A DNA stretch of 64,000 bases, taken from Apis mellifera (taxonomy: Eukaryota; Arthropoda; Insecta; Hymenoptera; Apidae). The position numbers and the translations under genes are program-made. The stretch is from the NCBI RefSeq assembly GCF_003254395.2, contig NC_037649.1, forward strand, positions 3,939,032 through 4,003,031, read 5' to 3'. The stretch's first letter is position 1, and every line of letters starts with the position of its first letter. The notes beneath the pieces are model-generated. The model was not told the origin of the DNA. It searched no databases and saw only the letters and a program-made list of their open reading frames with translations. This document shows positions 25,185-40,221 of this stretch, piece by piece.

Positions 25185-28100
25185 TTTATTATATATTCAT
25201 ACTATATATAAAATATTTACAATTTCAAAATTGCAAAAATCATTTTTTTTTCGCTAAAATTTAATTGAAAAATAAAAATTTATTTTAAAAATAAATAATC
25301 ATTTTTTTTTCAATTGCAAATGTAAACATTATACAATTATATAAATTATTATGAAAATGTTTATTTTATTGTTTGATCTCCATAACATTTGATAAATAGC
25401 ATAATTTCTTACACTTTAATTTGAAATTTTATTTTTTAATATTTAAATAGAGAATATCTAATTGATTAAAGAATTGAAAAATAAAAAATTTAATCTTTGA
25501 TATTTCATTTATCAATTTTAAATAAATTTTAAAAATAGAAAATAAAATTTAAAAATTGAACGAATTTTTTAATTTTTTAATAGTTTTATTCAATTTTTCG
25601 GTGCAAATATTCTACTATGTATCATACTTTGTTCTAACTTTATCTTCAATTGTTTTTAACTTAATGAATAAGTCTTAACCAATATTATTGTATATCAATT
25701 TTTGTTCATTTTGACTCTAGATTTGATTCTTCGAAGATATCTCGAATATCACGAATATATTAATATCTTGTATATATCTAGATATCATTGAATGATCGAC
25801 TTGAAGCCAACAAAATAAAATTGATATGTATATAGAAATTTTTTATTTATTAATAATTATAAATAATTTAAGTTAAATGTAAACTCAATAAAGCGGAAAG
25901 AAATCACGATAGCGCACATTGAGATTTGCATTTAAAAAACCAAAAAAAAAATGTAATAATTAGAATTCTATATTTACGTTTTATTTTTCTATTTTATTAA
26001 TAGAAATTAATACATATATTTGAATTTATATTATTAAAAAATTAAAATTGTTATTTTAACAATTATTTAGAAAAAACTTTCTTTTCGATTTTGATGATTT
26101 TTAAATAAGTTGTAGAAAACAAGATTTTAATTTTTGTATATCATACAATCTTAGTTTTTGAGATATATAATAATAGAATAATTAATAATAGAAATTATTT
26201 ACACATATCATAATTGGGATGGAAGTAATATAGTACAATTGCTACTTTATAGATATTAATAAGATATTAATATCTAAAAATTTTATTCTAAACATCAACA
26301 AATTTTATTGTAACAACATTTTTTGAAATAAAAGTTAAGAAATATTAATTTACAATTTATTATCAGAATAAAATTAAAAGTTATAAAATTTTTGAATATT
26401 TAGAGGAGAAAAAGCAAAGATATGTGAATAAATTTAAAATTTTAATTTCTGATTTTTATTAATTTGATATTAATAAAAAATTTTTGATATAATTTTGCCT
26501 ATAAAAACATAACTATCTTCGCAGTAGCATTTTTTCCCAACCATCAAGTCGGCAATACCGATAATGATTATCATTTTAATTATTTTTTTTTAATTTCACT
26601 AATTGAAAAATATTAGATTATATACTTGCTTGTTATGTAATAGAAATTTAGAATTATGAGCATACAGTCATATAGAAAAATACAATCGGATTCCGATTAT
26701 TTGAGAAAAACTAAGGCTTTTTGATCTATGAAGCGGTTATCCCAATTATACAAAATATATATTATATATTTCTATAGATTAAAGTCTTTTATTTTCCAAT
26801 CCAATAGTAATTTTTTCAGTTTTAGATTTTTTCATATAGATTCTTATGTAGCATTTTAATGTAGCATTAAAATTCTATCTATATTTCAAAAAATATTAAA
26901 ACAATTTTTTAAAATTATAATATCATAAATATATTTTTTTCAATTTTATAAGACAAAGTTATAGCAAATAGAAATAGAAGAGAAATGCAAAATATTAATA
27001 ATACAGATATCAAAAGATGACAAGGGAAAGGAATGCATTATTTCTAATTAGGGATGGAATAATTATTTCTAATTAAATCTGATTATTTTTTATTAGATGA
27101 TATAATATGATAATGATATATAATATAGATAAACATTTTGATTAAAAGTCAAAATACAAATGAGATAACATAGCAATTAGAATTTAACCAATTTGAATCT
27201 TTTTATTATTAATATATTTACATAATATATGTCAATTGTATTTGTAAATCTTTATTTCTATATATATGTATATATAATAACATAATAAACATTAGCAATT
27301 TGTAATCATTTATAATAGTTGTTAATTTTCAATGTCTATCTAATCAAGGATGAATTTAAAATAATGTTGTAAAAGGCATTCATTTTGAACAATCTTTTTT
27401 TTTTATACATAATCGATGATTGAATTTTATTCATTAATGTGCTTCTATAACAATATATGCTATACATATAATATACATATAATATAATAATGTATAATAA
27501 TAATAATTGCTATATAGTACAAATAATTATAAATATATTGAAAACTTTTTCTTTATATTTATCTTCATTTATATATATGTTTTTTTAATTATAACTTTAG
27601 TTTATAAGATTATCGATTATTTTTTTTTTAATAATTTAAATTTTATAGTATTTTCTTTATAAAAAAAAAATTCGCAATAAATATTTAATTTATTTTGAAT
27701 AAAAATAAATATGAAAAAAAAATAAAACCAATTTACTCCTATAAGAAAAATTATCAATAAATATTCAATATGTAATAAAAATGAAAATTAATAAAAATAA
27801 TTATATTAAAATAAAATTAATAAATATAAATAAAAAAATTCAAAAAATTCCACAAATATTATGTTAAATATAATAAAATTACCATTATATTTAGAACTAA
27901 TAAAAAAATAACGTATTTACTGTAGTTGATTTCCCAAAACTATTAGTAAAAAAATAAATCAATTTTATTAATAATTGAAAATATTCAATTCATAAATATT
28001 AAATTCTAATTGAGAAAATCATAAATTATGCAAAAAAAAAAAAATAGAAATAAATAAAAATTAAGAGCAATCTTATATAGTTATACTTTTTATATAATTA

Positions 28101-28267
28101 TATAGTTAAGATCGACGAGGAAAAAATTAAGCGACAAATTGACCGAAGAAATTTCATTGATAATAAAATAATAATTTAATGTTTCATTAATAAAATTAAT
28201 AAATTAATAAAATTAATTATTAATAATATTAAATAATTTTACTAATATATTTTTTAAAATATTATAA

Positions 28268-28515
28268 AAAAAATTCTATTTAATAAAGAATTTTTAAATT
28301 CCAATGAAAAACATAAGAAATTATATTTAATAAAAAAAGAATCAATAAAATATTGAAGATCAATAAAATCAATAAAAAATTCTATTTAATAAAGAATTTT
28401 TAAAATGATAATTTTCAATGATAAACATAAAAAATTTATGTTAAAATTTATGTTAAAAATATTGTTTAAATTTATGTTAAAAAAAGAATTAATAAAATAT
28501 TGAAGATAAATACAA
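28268..28515. repeat. Imperfect tandem duplication of about 120 bp
   Basis: The block ATTCTATTTAATAAAGAATT at about 28274 returns at about 28378. In both copies a TTTTTAAA run, an AAACATAA segment and later AATAAAATATTGAAGAT follow in the same order. A weaker third piece with GTTGAAGATAAA lies near 28768. This looks like an old spacer duplication. Confidence 0.65.
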
Positions 28516-29012
28516 ATTAAAATTCAATAAGACGAATTTATTAAATGGTATTTTATTTTTTCAATATAAAGAAAAAAACAATATCCGCAAGAAATTTTGA
28601 ATGAATATATGAATTTTGATATGAAATAAGCAAAAAATATGCAAGAAATATTCAAAAATATTAATAAAATATTAAACTTATATTTATATTTATATAATGT
28701 TTAATGTCACTTAATGTCATTTAAATTTAAATATAGAAAGATTTTATTCAATTATTAATTAAATAAAAGTTGAAGATAAAAATAAATTAAAATTAGAAAT
28801 TATTACAATATGTATTAAAGAAAGAAAGATTAAACAATAAAATTAAATTTTAAGAAAAATCAAAATTGCATATTTTGAATGAAATATTGTATTCATTTAA
28901 TTTTAATTATTTAAAAAAAATCTATTCCAGCAGATTTGGCATTTTATCTGATAAAAATGACAATGAGTAAAATGATACTAAACACAAATATTAAAAAACC
29001 GAATACAAATAT

Positions 29013-29114
29013 TAATATAAGAAATTTATTAATATAATATTATAATATTAATACACTAATATATTATAATATTAATATATTATAACATTATATTAATAAA
29101 TTTCTTAATATTAT
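29013..29114. repeat. Inverted repeat with about 25-bp arms
   Basis: The arm AAGAAATTTATTAATATAAT near 29019-29038 is matched by its reverse complement at about 29086-29105, with an AT-only loop of about 47 bases. The arms extend a few bases further with one indel. Confidence 0.75.
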
Positions 29115-30662
29115 AATATTAATATTATTTATTTCACGTTATACATAGAACATAAAAAATATAGTGTTTTATATAGTATTCTATCTTTTTAAGAACTCTT
29201 AAACTATATTATTATTATTTTGATTAATACAAATTTCTTTTGTAAAATTAATTTTACATTAAATTAATATTTTTAGATTCAAATAATTTTATTAAAAGAT
29301 ATTATGATCTTAATGATCTGAGAAATGTTCGAGAAATTAATTTATTACAGTCTATTTTATATATATAGAAGATAATATCATAGCATTTTTTTATGAAAAA
29401 TCATTACCATAAATTCTAAATTCTAAATTCTAATAAATTCTAAAAAAAATATTTTATTATTAAAATATAACTTGAAAAAATTTGATGTTACTTAAGAATG
29501 ATACAAGAAATTGTGAGTATATTATAATAATATTTCTAATCAGAACGAAAATTGATAAAGTATTTATCTCATAAGTTATATTACTATTAAGGCTGGTATT
29601 AAAAGTACTAAGAAACAATTACAAGGAAAAGAAATTATAAAGAGAATTATTAAATAATCAGTTTGAATAATATTAAATAAAATAAATTTCTAAAAAAAAA
29701 ATAAACATATTTTAAAAAAATAAATAAAAAATCAAAGGTTACTTATTTTTTGACATAAAATATTTAAGTTATATATATTTACTAATAGAAAGAGATAATT
29801 TTATCATATATGTTATCATATATGATGGTAAATAATATATATAATTAATTGTTTTTCATTAAATGGACATCTTTAATATTATACAAGAAAAATTAATCCC
29901 TTTTTTTATATCAAAACTTAAATCATTTAAAATTATATCAAACTTTAAATAACAAATAGTTTATTTATATTGTAACCTGCATTACATCATATAAATCTAT
30001 TATTGAATTAATGGTATAATTAATCAATATATTAAAGATTGTAAAATATTCAAATATATATATTCAAAATTCATGAGAAATAATTAAAAACATCAATATC
30101 AAAAAATAATATTATATTGCAACAAAATGATAATTTTAAATAAAAAAAATGTAAAATTTAATTCAATATTTAATCTAATTCTAAATCTTAGAATAATATG
30201 TTGAAAAATATATTGAAAAACATATTGAAAAATAAAAATGACAAATAAATATAATGCTTTTTCAATTAACTGATTAATATTTTTATACAAACATGAAATG
30301 AATAAATTAAAATTTTATTATGTTTTAAGTATATTGTAAGTATATTATAGTTTTTATAAATGTGTATATGTGTATTTATATTTATTTATATATAAATATT
30401 TGATTTTATAATTTGTATTATATATATTATATTATATTATAAATTTTTTTTAATTTTTATAAATATATGCAATTTTGATAAGTTTTTCGATTTTATTATG
30501 AATTACTATTACTTATTATATTTTATAAACATTTTAATTTATTATATACATACACATATATATATCATAATGAACTATTTAAAAAAATAATTAAAAGTTA
30601 TTTTGTATAAATAAATATTATGTATATTTACGATCATTTTGATTTTTCTTGCATTTTATTAA

Positions 30663-30689
30663 TTTGACATTTTGTTACAAAATGTCAAA
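30663..30689. repeat. Perfect 12-bp hairpin
   Basis: TTTGACATTTTG (30663-30674) and CAAAATGTCAAA (30678-30689) are exact reverse complements with a 3-base loop, about 570 bases before the ECM29 start codon. Confidence 0.8.
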
Positions 30690-31139
30690 ATATTTGTATA
30701 AAATCACGAACGTAACGATAATAGTGATGACTCATTGCATCATCATATCATAATTCTCATCTGTTCCACATTTCTCTTACTCAAAATTAATTTGTTTTCT
30801 CTATTATTTCTAATGTAACTTTGTTAGGAAATTATCGTATACAATTAGAATCATGATGGATAGAAACTGGTATATATGTATATATTATATATCATATATT
30901 TATTTAGTATATTATAATATAATAGATTATAATATAATATAATATAATATATTATTATATGTGTATATAATATAAGTTTACAGTTTACTTTAGACACAAG
31001 AAAAAGCTATATATAGATACTTAAATAGCTATATCTATAGCTTTTATATTAACAAAATTTTCAATATTTTAATTGATCAGTATTATGTTATATATTTTGT
31101 AATATAAAATTCTATAAGATATTAAATTTATTCTGCATC

Positions 31140-31260
31140 ACGTTTATGATTAAATATAAAAATTAGATGTCAGTGATAAATCCATTTTGTACCTTGTCTT
31201 TGATATTGTCTTGTCATAGACTAACTGTCATTCGCTTTCTCTTTCGCTCATTAATTCAAG
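31140..31260 (+). promoter_or_regulatory. Likely ECM29 promoter and 5' UTR
   Basis: A less AT-rich stretch (ACCTTGTCTTTG..., CATTCGCTTTCTCTTTCGCTC) ends directly at the ECM29 ATG. No TATA box is evident. The call rests on base composition and position. Confidence 0.4.
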
Positions 31261-34200
31261 ATGGCAGCCCCTACGGATGAGCTGAGTAAGTGATTTCGAA
31301 AAAAATATCAATTTGGTTTGTATAAAAGTAATTTATTTTGATAATGACATCAATTATACTATTGATTATACCATTTCTTGTGTTATAAAAATATCATTTC
31401 TAACACAATAATATTCTAAAGCTATTGTTTAAATTTAAAAAAAAAAGTCAATTATCATGCTGTTTTGTAAAAAACAACTTCAATTATATCATTTTTTTTG
31501 TTTTTATAATCTTTATCTAAATTTATATTAAGAGAAAATCTTTATTTACTTCTCTGTATATTTTTATTTTATTTTACTTGTATATTTGCATTTGTTAAAT
31601 AAATAAATTTTATTAAATAATTCATATAATTATTTTCCTCTTATCATATATTATAATAGTATAGTGTATAATATTTCTTTTATGTTATTTTAAAATTTTA
31701 AATATTGCATCTTATTTTTTATTATTAAATTTATAAAATATATTTATTAATTATGTCTTTTTAAATTTATTTTAAGATACTATTATTAAATTAATATAAT
31801 TTCTTAAATATATAATGAATGATTATTATTAATTATTATTATTATTGATAATTGAAGATTATTAATAGAATGATTATTAATATTATAAAAGTTATATAAA
31901 ATAATATAATTATTTATTTAAATTATTTATTAAATATATTATAATATCATATTATAATATATAATTTATAACATATGAATTAATTATCATATATATAATT
32001 TATTGTTTCATGAAAGTTTTGCTCGAACGAGTATTTTTCCGTTTGGGATCTGCAGATACTGATGAACAATTGCAAGCATCAGTTTGCAAATTTTTGCCTC
32101 CAGTTTTATTAAAGCTTTCTAGTGCACAAGAAGGTGTTAGAAAGAAAGTAATGGAACTATTAATTCATATAAATAAAAGAATAAAAAGTAGACCTCAAGT
32201 ACAATTGCCAGTTGAAACACTTTTATTACAATATCAAGATCCAGCTGCCAGTTCATTTGTAATTGTATGTAATAATTAATTTAAAAAAATAATTTAAAAT
32301 ATTTTTGATAGATCAAGAATTTTTTTTTCACAGAATTTTACAATTATATATATAAAACTAGGATATCCTAGAATGGAAATGCAAAAACAAGCAGAATTAA
32401 TTCCAAGTATATTAAATGCTATTGAAGGAAAACCATTATCTCATCAAGATAGGTTTGTAAATATTTTTTATAATGTAAATTAATAAAATATAAATCTAAA
32501 TAAATATATAAAATATTTCAGTTTATTATTCATAATTATGCCTGCATTGGGTCATGTTAACATTCCTGTGGATTCGGACAAACGAGCATTTTTTCTTGGT
32601 CTACATGACAAACCTTATGTCTCAAAACAATTACTCAATTTTATGCTTGATGTTTTATTATTACCTTATGGGTAAGATTATTGCATTTATATATTATTGC
32701 ATTTATCTTTTGATATTCCAATGTTATAAGAAAATTTTTTAAGAATTATTTATAATTTGTTGTACAAAATTATTCTAGATCTGTAGGACAAATGCAAAAT
32801 CAACAATCAGATCAAGCAATTGACTGGTCATGTTTTCGTGTACCACCAGGATTGAGTGAATATGCATTTAAACGAGTCATTGGTGAAAATCCGCCAACAG
32901 CAGAACAACTTGAACAAACAAAATTAGGAATTGTAAAATTTTTAGCTGGAGGTTTTTTCCCTGATTCAGATATTCTTATACATTTGATAGTAGCAGCTGC
33001 AGATACCAGATTCAGTGTTGCTAATCTAGCTGATTTAGAATTGAAAAAAATTGTTAAGTATGTACCAAAGAATTTTTTTTTAATCTTTATTAAAATATAA
33101 AATTATGTTTTATGAATTTAGCACATTAGATTGGTCTTCAATGCAATTAGCAGCACCATTATATTCATTATTCTTGGGTACTGATACTTTGGGTATTCAA
33201 AAGGAAATCAAGCCAGAAATGAAACGATTACCTGCAGGCATACGAATTCGTTTAAAATTATTGCATTATCTTTGCCGTGTTACTAAAGCTGGTTTTATTA
33301 TACCACCATGTATTCAAGTATATTTCATTATTTTATAGTTTATAGTTTATATTAATTGTTTGTTAATTGTAATTAATTTATAGGTAGTTTTTCATTCTCT
33401 ACAAGAAGGAGATGGTAAAACTACAAATGCAAAGTTAAAATCAATGGCATTGCAATTTACATCAAATATTGTGCAACAGTAAGTATGGTATATTATAAAT
33501 TATTAATAATTTGAATTTTAAGTAATCATTGATACATATATATTGATATTTTTTAATATTTTAAGATGTAGCCTTGCACCATTATCTCGCATAGCAGGAA
33601 TTATTTTAAATGGCATGATAAAATTAATTTTTGAAGGTGAAGATATTCATAAAATGATGGCATATACTGTTATTGGACAATTAGGACAAAGAATTCCATC
33701 AGTGATAGATAAAAATTCAAATTTATTATGTCATTTATTTGATACACTTGTATCGGTATGTAGAATTAATAATAGAAAAAAAAAATAATAAATTTATATA
33801 TTATTTATATTTATTATTATTTATTATAATAAATATAATATAATATAATATAATTATATATTTTATTATTATTTATATTTACTAAAATGTATTACTAAAA
33901 TGTTTATATTTTTTTTTTAATTTAATTTTAAGACGGAAGGAGATTTACGAAGAACAGTAAGAGATACATTGATTTCAATAACATCTGCATTTATTCTTAA
34001 TAAAGATGATGAAGCCAACATATCTCTTATGAATGGATTATTATCTACTTATATTGAGTCATCAGAATCTAATGTTAGGCATGTATATATTAGTTATTAT
34101 TAGTATATATATTAATATATATTAGTAAATAAATTATATACATATATATGATTATAATATATTATTTATATATTTTTTTTATTTATTTATATATTTAAGA

Positions 34201-36821
34201 AAAATATTTTAATTATAAATTAATTATATTTTTTAAAAACAGATTTGTAGCTATGCATTATGCAGCTACTGTATTTCCCTCTGATGATGTACCTTCTCGT
34301 TACCTTTTATTATTAGCATCTGGAGATGATAAACATGAAATAAGAACGGAAGCTATGAAAGTTTTATATGGTACTACGCATAAAAATGAATGTGATAAAC
34401 AAAATTGTAACCATATTTCATTACCAGATTTTAAGAAACTTGTTACTTATATTTATTCAAAAATGCAAGCAAGAATGTCAATTGGTAATGAAAAAATGAA
34501 TATAGAAAATAAAATACTTCCTTATAATATCACTGTATTTACAGAGGTAATTTAATTATATTTAATTATTAAAAATATATAGAAATTATATATATTTTTA
34601 ATAATTAAATAAAATAACTTTTTTCTTACAGATAATTACTTATCTCCGAATTTGTTTAGCAAAAAATGCCCATGTTACTAAATATAATGAATTATTACAA
34701 CATCCTTGTGAAAGTACACCACTAATTACACGTTATTTAAAAAATCTGTATGAAGACAAAATAGAAATATTACATCATTATCTTGATATAATTTTAATTT
34801 TTAGTCATGCTTCTGCAGGTAAAACTGCATGCAATATTTTTGATAAACATGAACAATAAATTAAGAATTATAATAAATTATAATTATGTAATGCAGATCA
34901 AACTTCATTGCAAGCTTTATTGGAAATGATTGGTTCTATTCCACAGTTTGTAACAAGAATTTATGAAAATAATCTATCATGGCTTCGTACTTTACTTATA
35001 TCTACTAAACCAGATATAAGACAATTGGCTGCTAAAATTTATGGTTTAATAACTGCTCAGCTTTCCAATAATGAGTTTGAAGCTCAAATTTCTGAGATTA
35101 TGGGTATCATAGATAAAAATAATTTAGAAGCTCAACATGGTTCATTATTAACTTTAACATATATGATGGAAAGAAGATTAGTTTTTAAACGAAGTAACAT
35201 AAATAATGATTGTTTTAATTGGGATCTTTATATTAATGTCGTAAGAATGATATGTATGTATATATTTAGATGTAATAAATTGATATTAGTCCATTTTCTA
35301 ATTTTGTTTAAAAATATTATTATAGGCAATTTTCTTCATAATAATTCAATTTTATTATTGGATGCTGCAATTCAAAGTATTGGTATTTTGGGTAAAACAT
35401 GTGAATTACCATTATCCAATGAGGGCAAAGAAGAACCAAATAAAAAAGAAATTGTTGAAATATTATTTTCAGTATTAAATAATGTAAAATTAAACACTAA
35501 GGTTGATATACATATTTTTATTGATATAATTAATTGATTTATTGAATTTATAAAATAAAACTAATTTAATTATATTTCTAGATTAAAGAGAAAGCTGCAC
35601 TTTCATTAGGTTATTTATGTGTAGGGGAAAATTTTCCTCATACATCATATATAGTGAATAAAATAATTACAACTGTCAAAGAGGTAAATATGTAATAATT
35701 ATAATTAAAAATTTTAAAAATATTTTATGTTTGTTTTTATCTATTAGACAAAAGATATTGAAATCCATTTGATTATGGGAGAGACATTGGTTTGTTGTGT
35801 TCAAGCTGAAGCTTCTCCAGAAAAACGAGATGCTTGGACAATATTACCAAGTGAACATACAATACCTTACAGCGATACTAGTACTGAGTTATTAATACAT
35901 ACATTAGATGAATTACTTCATATATATAAAGATCCACATCCTAATTTGAGACAGGTATTTATAATAAAAATACAGTTTTTTAAAATTATAATTATTTCAT
36001 TTTTTTTATTACAAATATTTTTTATAAGGCCGTCTGTGTGTGGTTATTAGCACTTCTGAAATATAATATCCAAAGAGAATGTATTAAAGAAAAATTTTCA
36101 TCATTACATTATGCATTTATGGATTTTCTTTCAGATGATAGTGGTAAGTTATATATATTTGCTATTTATAAAAAAAATTTAGATTTTTATTTAAAAAATA
36201 TATTATTATAGATATAGTACAAGATATGGCAGCAAAAGGTCTTAGTTTGATACATATTAATAGTAATAAAGAACAAAAGGAATTTTTTGTTTCTAATATA
36301 TTAGATCAATTTACACAGGGACGTAAAACTGTACAACAAGTTACTCTTGATACAAAATTATTTGAAGAAGGTCAATTAGGAAAATCTCCAACAAGGTAAA
36401 CTGATAATTAAAAATTTAGATACTATTATATATTTACAATTTTACAATATTAATTTTATAAATAATATTTTATTTACAGTGGTAATTTATCTACATATAG
36501 AGAAATTTGTTCTTTAGCTACAGAATTACAAAAACCCGATTTGGTATATTATTTCATGCACTTAGCAAATCATAATGCAGTATGGACATCTAAAAAAGGT
36601 GCTGCATTTGGATTTGCAGCAATTGCTGAAATAGCAAATGAAGAGTTAAATAAATATTTACCCAACATAATTCCACGTTTATACAGATATCAATTCGATC
36701 CCACTCCCAAGATTCAGCATAGTATGTCTAGTATTTGGCGAGCAATTGTTCCATCAACAAGTAAAGCTGTAAGTAATATATAATATATATATAATTAATA
36801 ATATATAATATATATATAAAT

Positions 36822-36866
<45 letters not shown>

Positions 36867-39756
36867 ATATAATATAATATAATATATATATGTATAGTAA
36901 GTAATATATAATATTATATATAATATATAATATATAAATTAAAATACATTTTTGACTTTTTCTTTAAAATTATATTTCATATTTTAATAGATTGAACAAT
37001 ATCATAAAGAAATTTTGAGTGATATAACTGATAATTTAACAAATTATGAATGGCGAGTGCGAATCAGTTGTTGCAATGCACTTACAGATTTATTAAGAGT
37101 AAATGTTCGTTTAAATTTGGCAAAATGTGCTCCAGAATTATTGAAGACATTGTTTCGAGTAATGGATGATATTCATGAAGGCACTAGATTAGCAGCCACA
37201 AATACAACTAAAGCGTTAAGTAAAGTAAGTTTTATATTGAAAATTTTTATAAATTGTAATAATTATATTTTTCAATGAAATATAGGTTTGCGTTCGATAC
37301 TGTGATTCTTCTTATGGCAAAGAAGGAGAAGAAGTTCTACAAGCAATTTTACCTGTGTTATTAGATATTGGAGTTGTTAACGTTGTGAGCAGCGTAAGAA
37401 TAGTATCTTTACAAACTATATCTCAATTAGTTTCGAGAGCAGGCGTTTTGCTTAAACCGTCTTTAGTTATATTAATTCCTGCTCTTTTAAGTACAATTGG
37501 TGAATCGGAAAATCCGAATTTATCATATTTGAGTAACGTATGTGGAACAATATCAGAGGCGCGAGATGCTATTGATAACATTAGAGCTAGCGCTGCTAAA
37601 GAACATTATGCTACTGAAACAATGACAAAAGTGAGTTATTTAATATAAATAAACAAATAACTTTAAAATAGAATTTTATTAATTAATTATTTTTCCCTTT
37701 AATGTAGTGCATACAATATATTGATGCAGAGATTTTAAAAGAATTAATGCCAAAGATAATAGAATTGATAAAATCTAGCATTGGTTTTGGAACAAAAATT
37801 ACATGTTTGCACTTTATTATTCTTTTAAGTACTCACTTTAAACAAGAATTACAACCTTATAGTGGTTAGTAAAAAATATTAACATTATATTTATCTTAAA
37901 AAAATATTTTTACAAATTATTATAATTTAATATTTATGTAGGTAAACTTTTAAACGTGCTAATGAATGGATTATTGGATCGTAATTCTGTCGTTAGGAAA
38001 AATAACGCAATTGCTATTGGACATATAGTGGGATCAGCGAAAGAATCAAGTCTTGAAAAATTATTTAAAATGCTTAATACATGGTACATGGAACGAGGTG
38101 CACATAATAATTTTTTTTAAAGATTGTATTTATAAGTTAAAAAAAAAAAGAATAAAATTTTATTTGATTCTTAATTTCAGATGATTCAACTAAATTAGCA
38201 ATTGGTCAAACATTACAAGCTATAAATAATTATAATCAGGAAATATTAAGAAATTTTTCGAATATTGTTATACCTCTTACTTTTTTTGCAATGCATGAAC
38301 AAAAAGCACAAGGTTCGTGTTTTAAAGTTAAATTTTTATTCGTATTTCGTATTTTAAAATTCGTATTTTAAAGTAAATATAATATTCATCTGTACTATTT
38401 TCATAGAAAATGAAAATATAATCGACTTATGGACCGAATTGTGGAATGAAATAACTCCAGGAACAGAAACCGGAATTAGACAAAATATAGAATCAATAAC
38501 AAATATTTTACGCACATCATTAGAATCATCATCGTGGAATACGAAAGCTCAAGCGGCTAATGCGATTCATACATTAGCAGAAAAATTAGGTAGCAATATT
38601 GATGCAACTATAAGAGATATTTTATTAAAAGTATTAATGGATGGTTTACGTGGTAGAACTTGGGATGGAAAAGATCGATTATTAAATGCTCTTGCTACAT
38701 TAACATGTAATAGCAAGTATGTAAAAATATTATAAATTTTATATATATTTTTTGAAAGCAACATTTACTATTTACTTTTAAAAATTGATATTATAATTAT
38801 AGAATGGCTCTTAAAGAAAATTCTGAAATATCTATGGATATAGTACAAATATTATATAGGGAAAGTAAAAAAGAGGCTTTAGAATACCGTCGACACGCTT
38901 TATATGCATTTGGTACGATTTTACACGAATTAAATATTGATAAATTTAAAGAAGTATATGAAATCGTTCAAGAAATTTGGACAATGGTATGTACTATAAT
39001 AAAAATAAAATAATAAATCATACATTTTGGTATATGAATATTGTACAATCTAGCTCGCAAGAAAAGATGCAGATGAATCTTTAGTTTCTGAGGAAAAAAT
39101 AAAAAGAAATGATGTTATAAAATTATATGAAACTGTTTATGAAATACTTGGAAAAGCTTGGCCACTATATAAAGAAACTCAAGGTAAATTATTGATGCAA
39201 TTATTAAATAATTATTAAAAATTATTAAATATCAAACTTATTATTTAATCTCTTGTTAGACAAATATTGTGTAGAATTTATAACTCATTACGATAAGATG
39301 CTTCCTGTTCAATCCACGACTATACAAATATCAATGCTATCATCACTTAATTTATTTGTGGATAAACTTGCCTTACTAAAAATAAATATTTTGGATTTGT
39401 CAATCGAAGACAAAACAATGTTGGATTTAATTTGTGATATATTTAATAAAATATTAAAATATAGTATGGGTAAGCATATTGTATGTTTAAATATAATTAA
39501 AAGTATATATTTTGTAAAATTGTAAAATTAATGAATTTTTTTTATATTCCTTGTAGGTATTTCATATACCAGAATAAGAAAAGAAGCTTTAAATATAGCT
39601 TTATCTCTTGGCAGAAAATTACGTTATACTAAAAATAATGAAAAATTTGATAAAATGATTTTAATAATACAAGAAACTTTACCAGAATTAACAAAAGATA
39701 ATGAACCAGAAATTCGAACCAGAATTATTGATATCAAAGAAATGCTTAAGATATGA
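31261..39756 (+). CDS. ECM29: ECM29 proteasome adaptor and scaffold
   Basis: ECM29 is a HEAT-repeat protein that binds 26S proteasomes and links core and regulatory particles. There are 28 coding exons: 31261-31285, 32017-32264, 32334-32452, 32522-32671, 32779-33057, 33122-33317, 33384-33478, 33566-33755, 33933-34078, 34243-34546, 34632-34818, 34897-35253, 35326-35501, 35582-35683, 35748-35954, 36029-36143, 36212-36395, 36480-36768, 36991-37224, 37286-37630, 37708-37864, 37942-38097, 38181-38312, 38407-38716, 38803-38986, 39054-39183, 39260-39469, 39557-39756. They total 5427 bases, 1808 residues (human about 1845). MAAPTDELILLERVFFRLGS, LPVETLLLQYQDPAA and ATVFPSDDVPSRYLLLLASG are family-typical. 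Intron 1 (731 bases) separates the 25-base first exon. Intron 9 has a GC donor. Intron 12 is stop-free and a multiple of three. Confidence 0.97.
36826..36861. repeat. (TA)n microsatellite in ECM29 intron 18
   Basis: TA dinucleotide run of about 36 bases followed by TAATA repeats. Confidence 0.9.
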
Positions 39757-40179
39757 AGATAATAAATGTTAGTATTTCCTAATTAATGTTACATATGGCT
39801 AAATTAGTAACTTTGTGTTCAATCATTTTAAAATAATAATTAAAATATATAAAATATCTGCTAATACATATTTCTTTAATAACACTTTATTATATAAATG
39901 TAGCTAAAACAATTTTATAATAATACATCATTTAATCGATATTTCTTAATTTTTAATTTTACATATAAAAAACAGAAATTTATATAAATTTATAAATATT
40001 TTAATGTTATAATGCTAGAATAATTTAACACTTTCTAAATATTACATTAATTTTATTTTAAACTTTCTAAATTAATAAATTTGTATTTCAAACATGTATT
40101 TGTATGTTTTCATAAATATAGGTAAGTATAATAAAATTATTTTGAATATATATAATAATATATAATAGTAATAATAACA

Positions 40180-40221
<42 letters not shown>

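Larger units (their letters stand above)
22925..31260. other. Gene-poor AT-rich spacer between PIG-U and ECM29
   Basis: About 8.3 kb in which I recognise no protein exon or RNA gene on either strand. It holds a TA repeat, an imperfect tandem duplication and two hairpins listed separately. The last 120 bases before ECM29 are less AT-rich and probably hold its promoter. Confidence 0.5.

Noticed and set aside
32010..32012. ATG in front of ECM29 exon 2 as the gene's start
   Set aside because: A better start exists at 31261 (MAAPTDEL...), which joins in phase at acceptor 32015-32016 and matches the family N-terminus; the ATG at 32010 lies in the intron.
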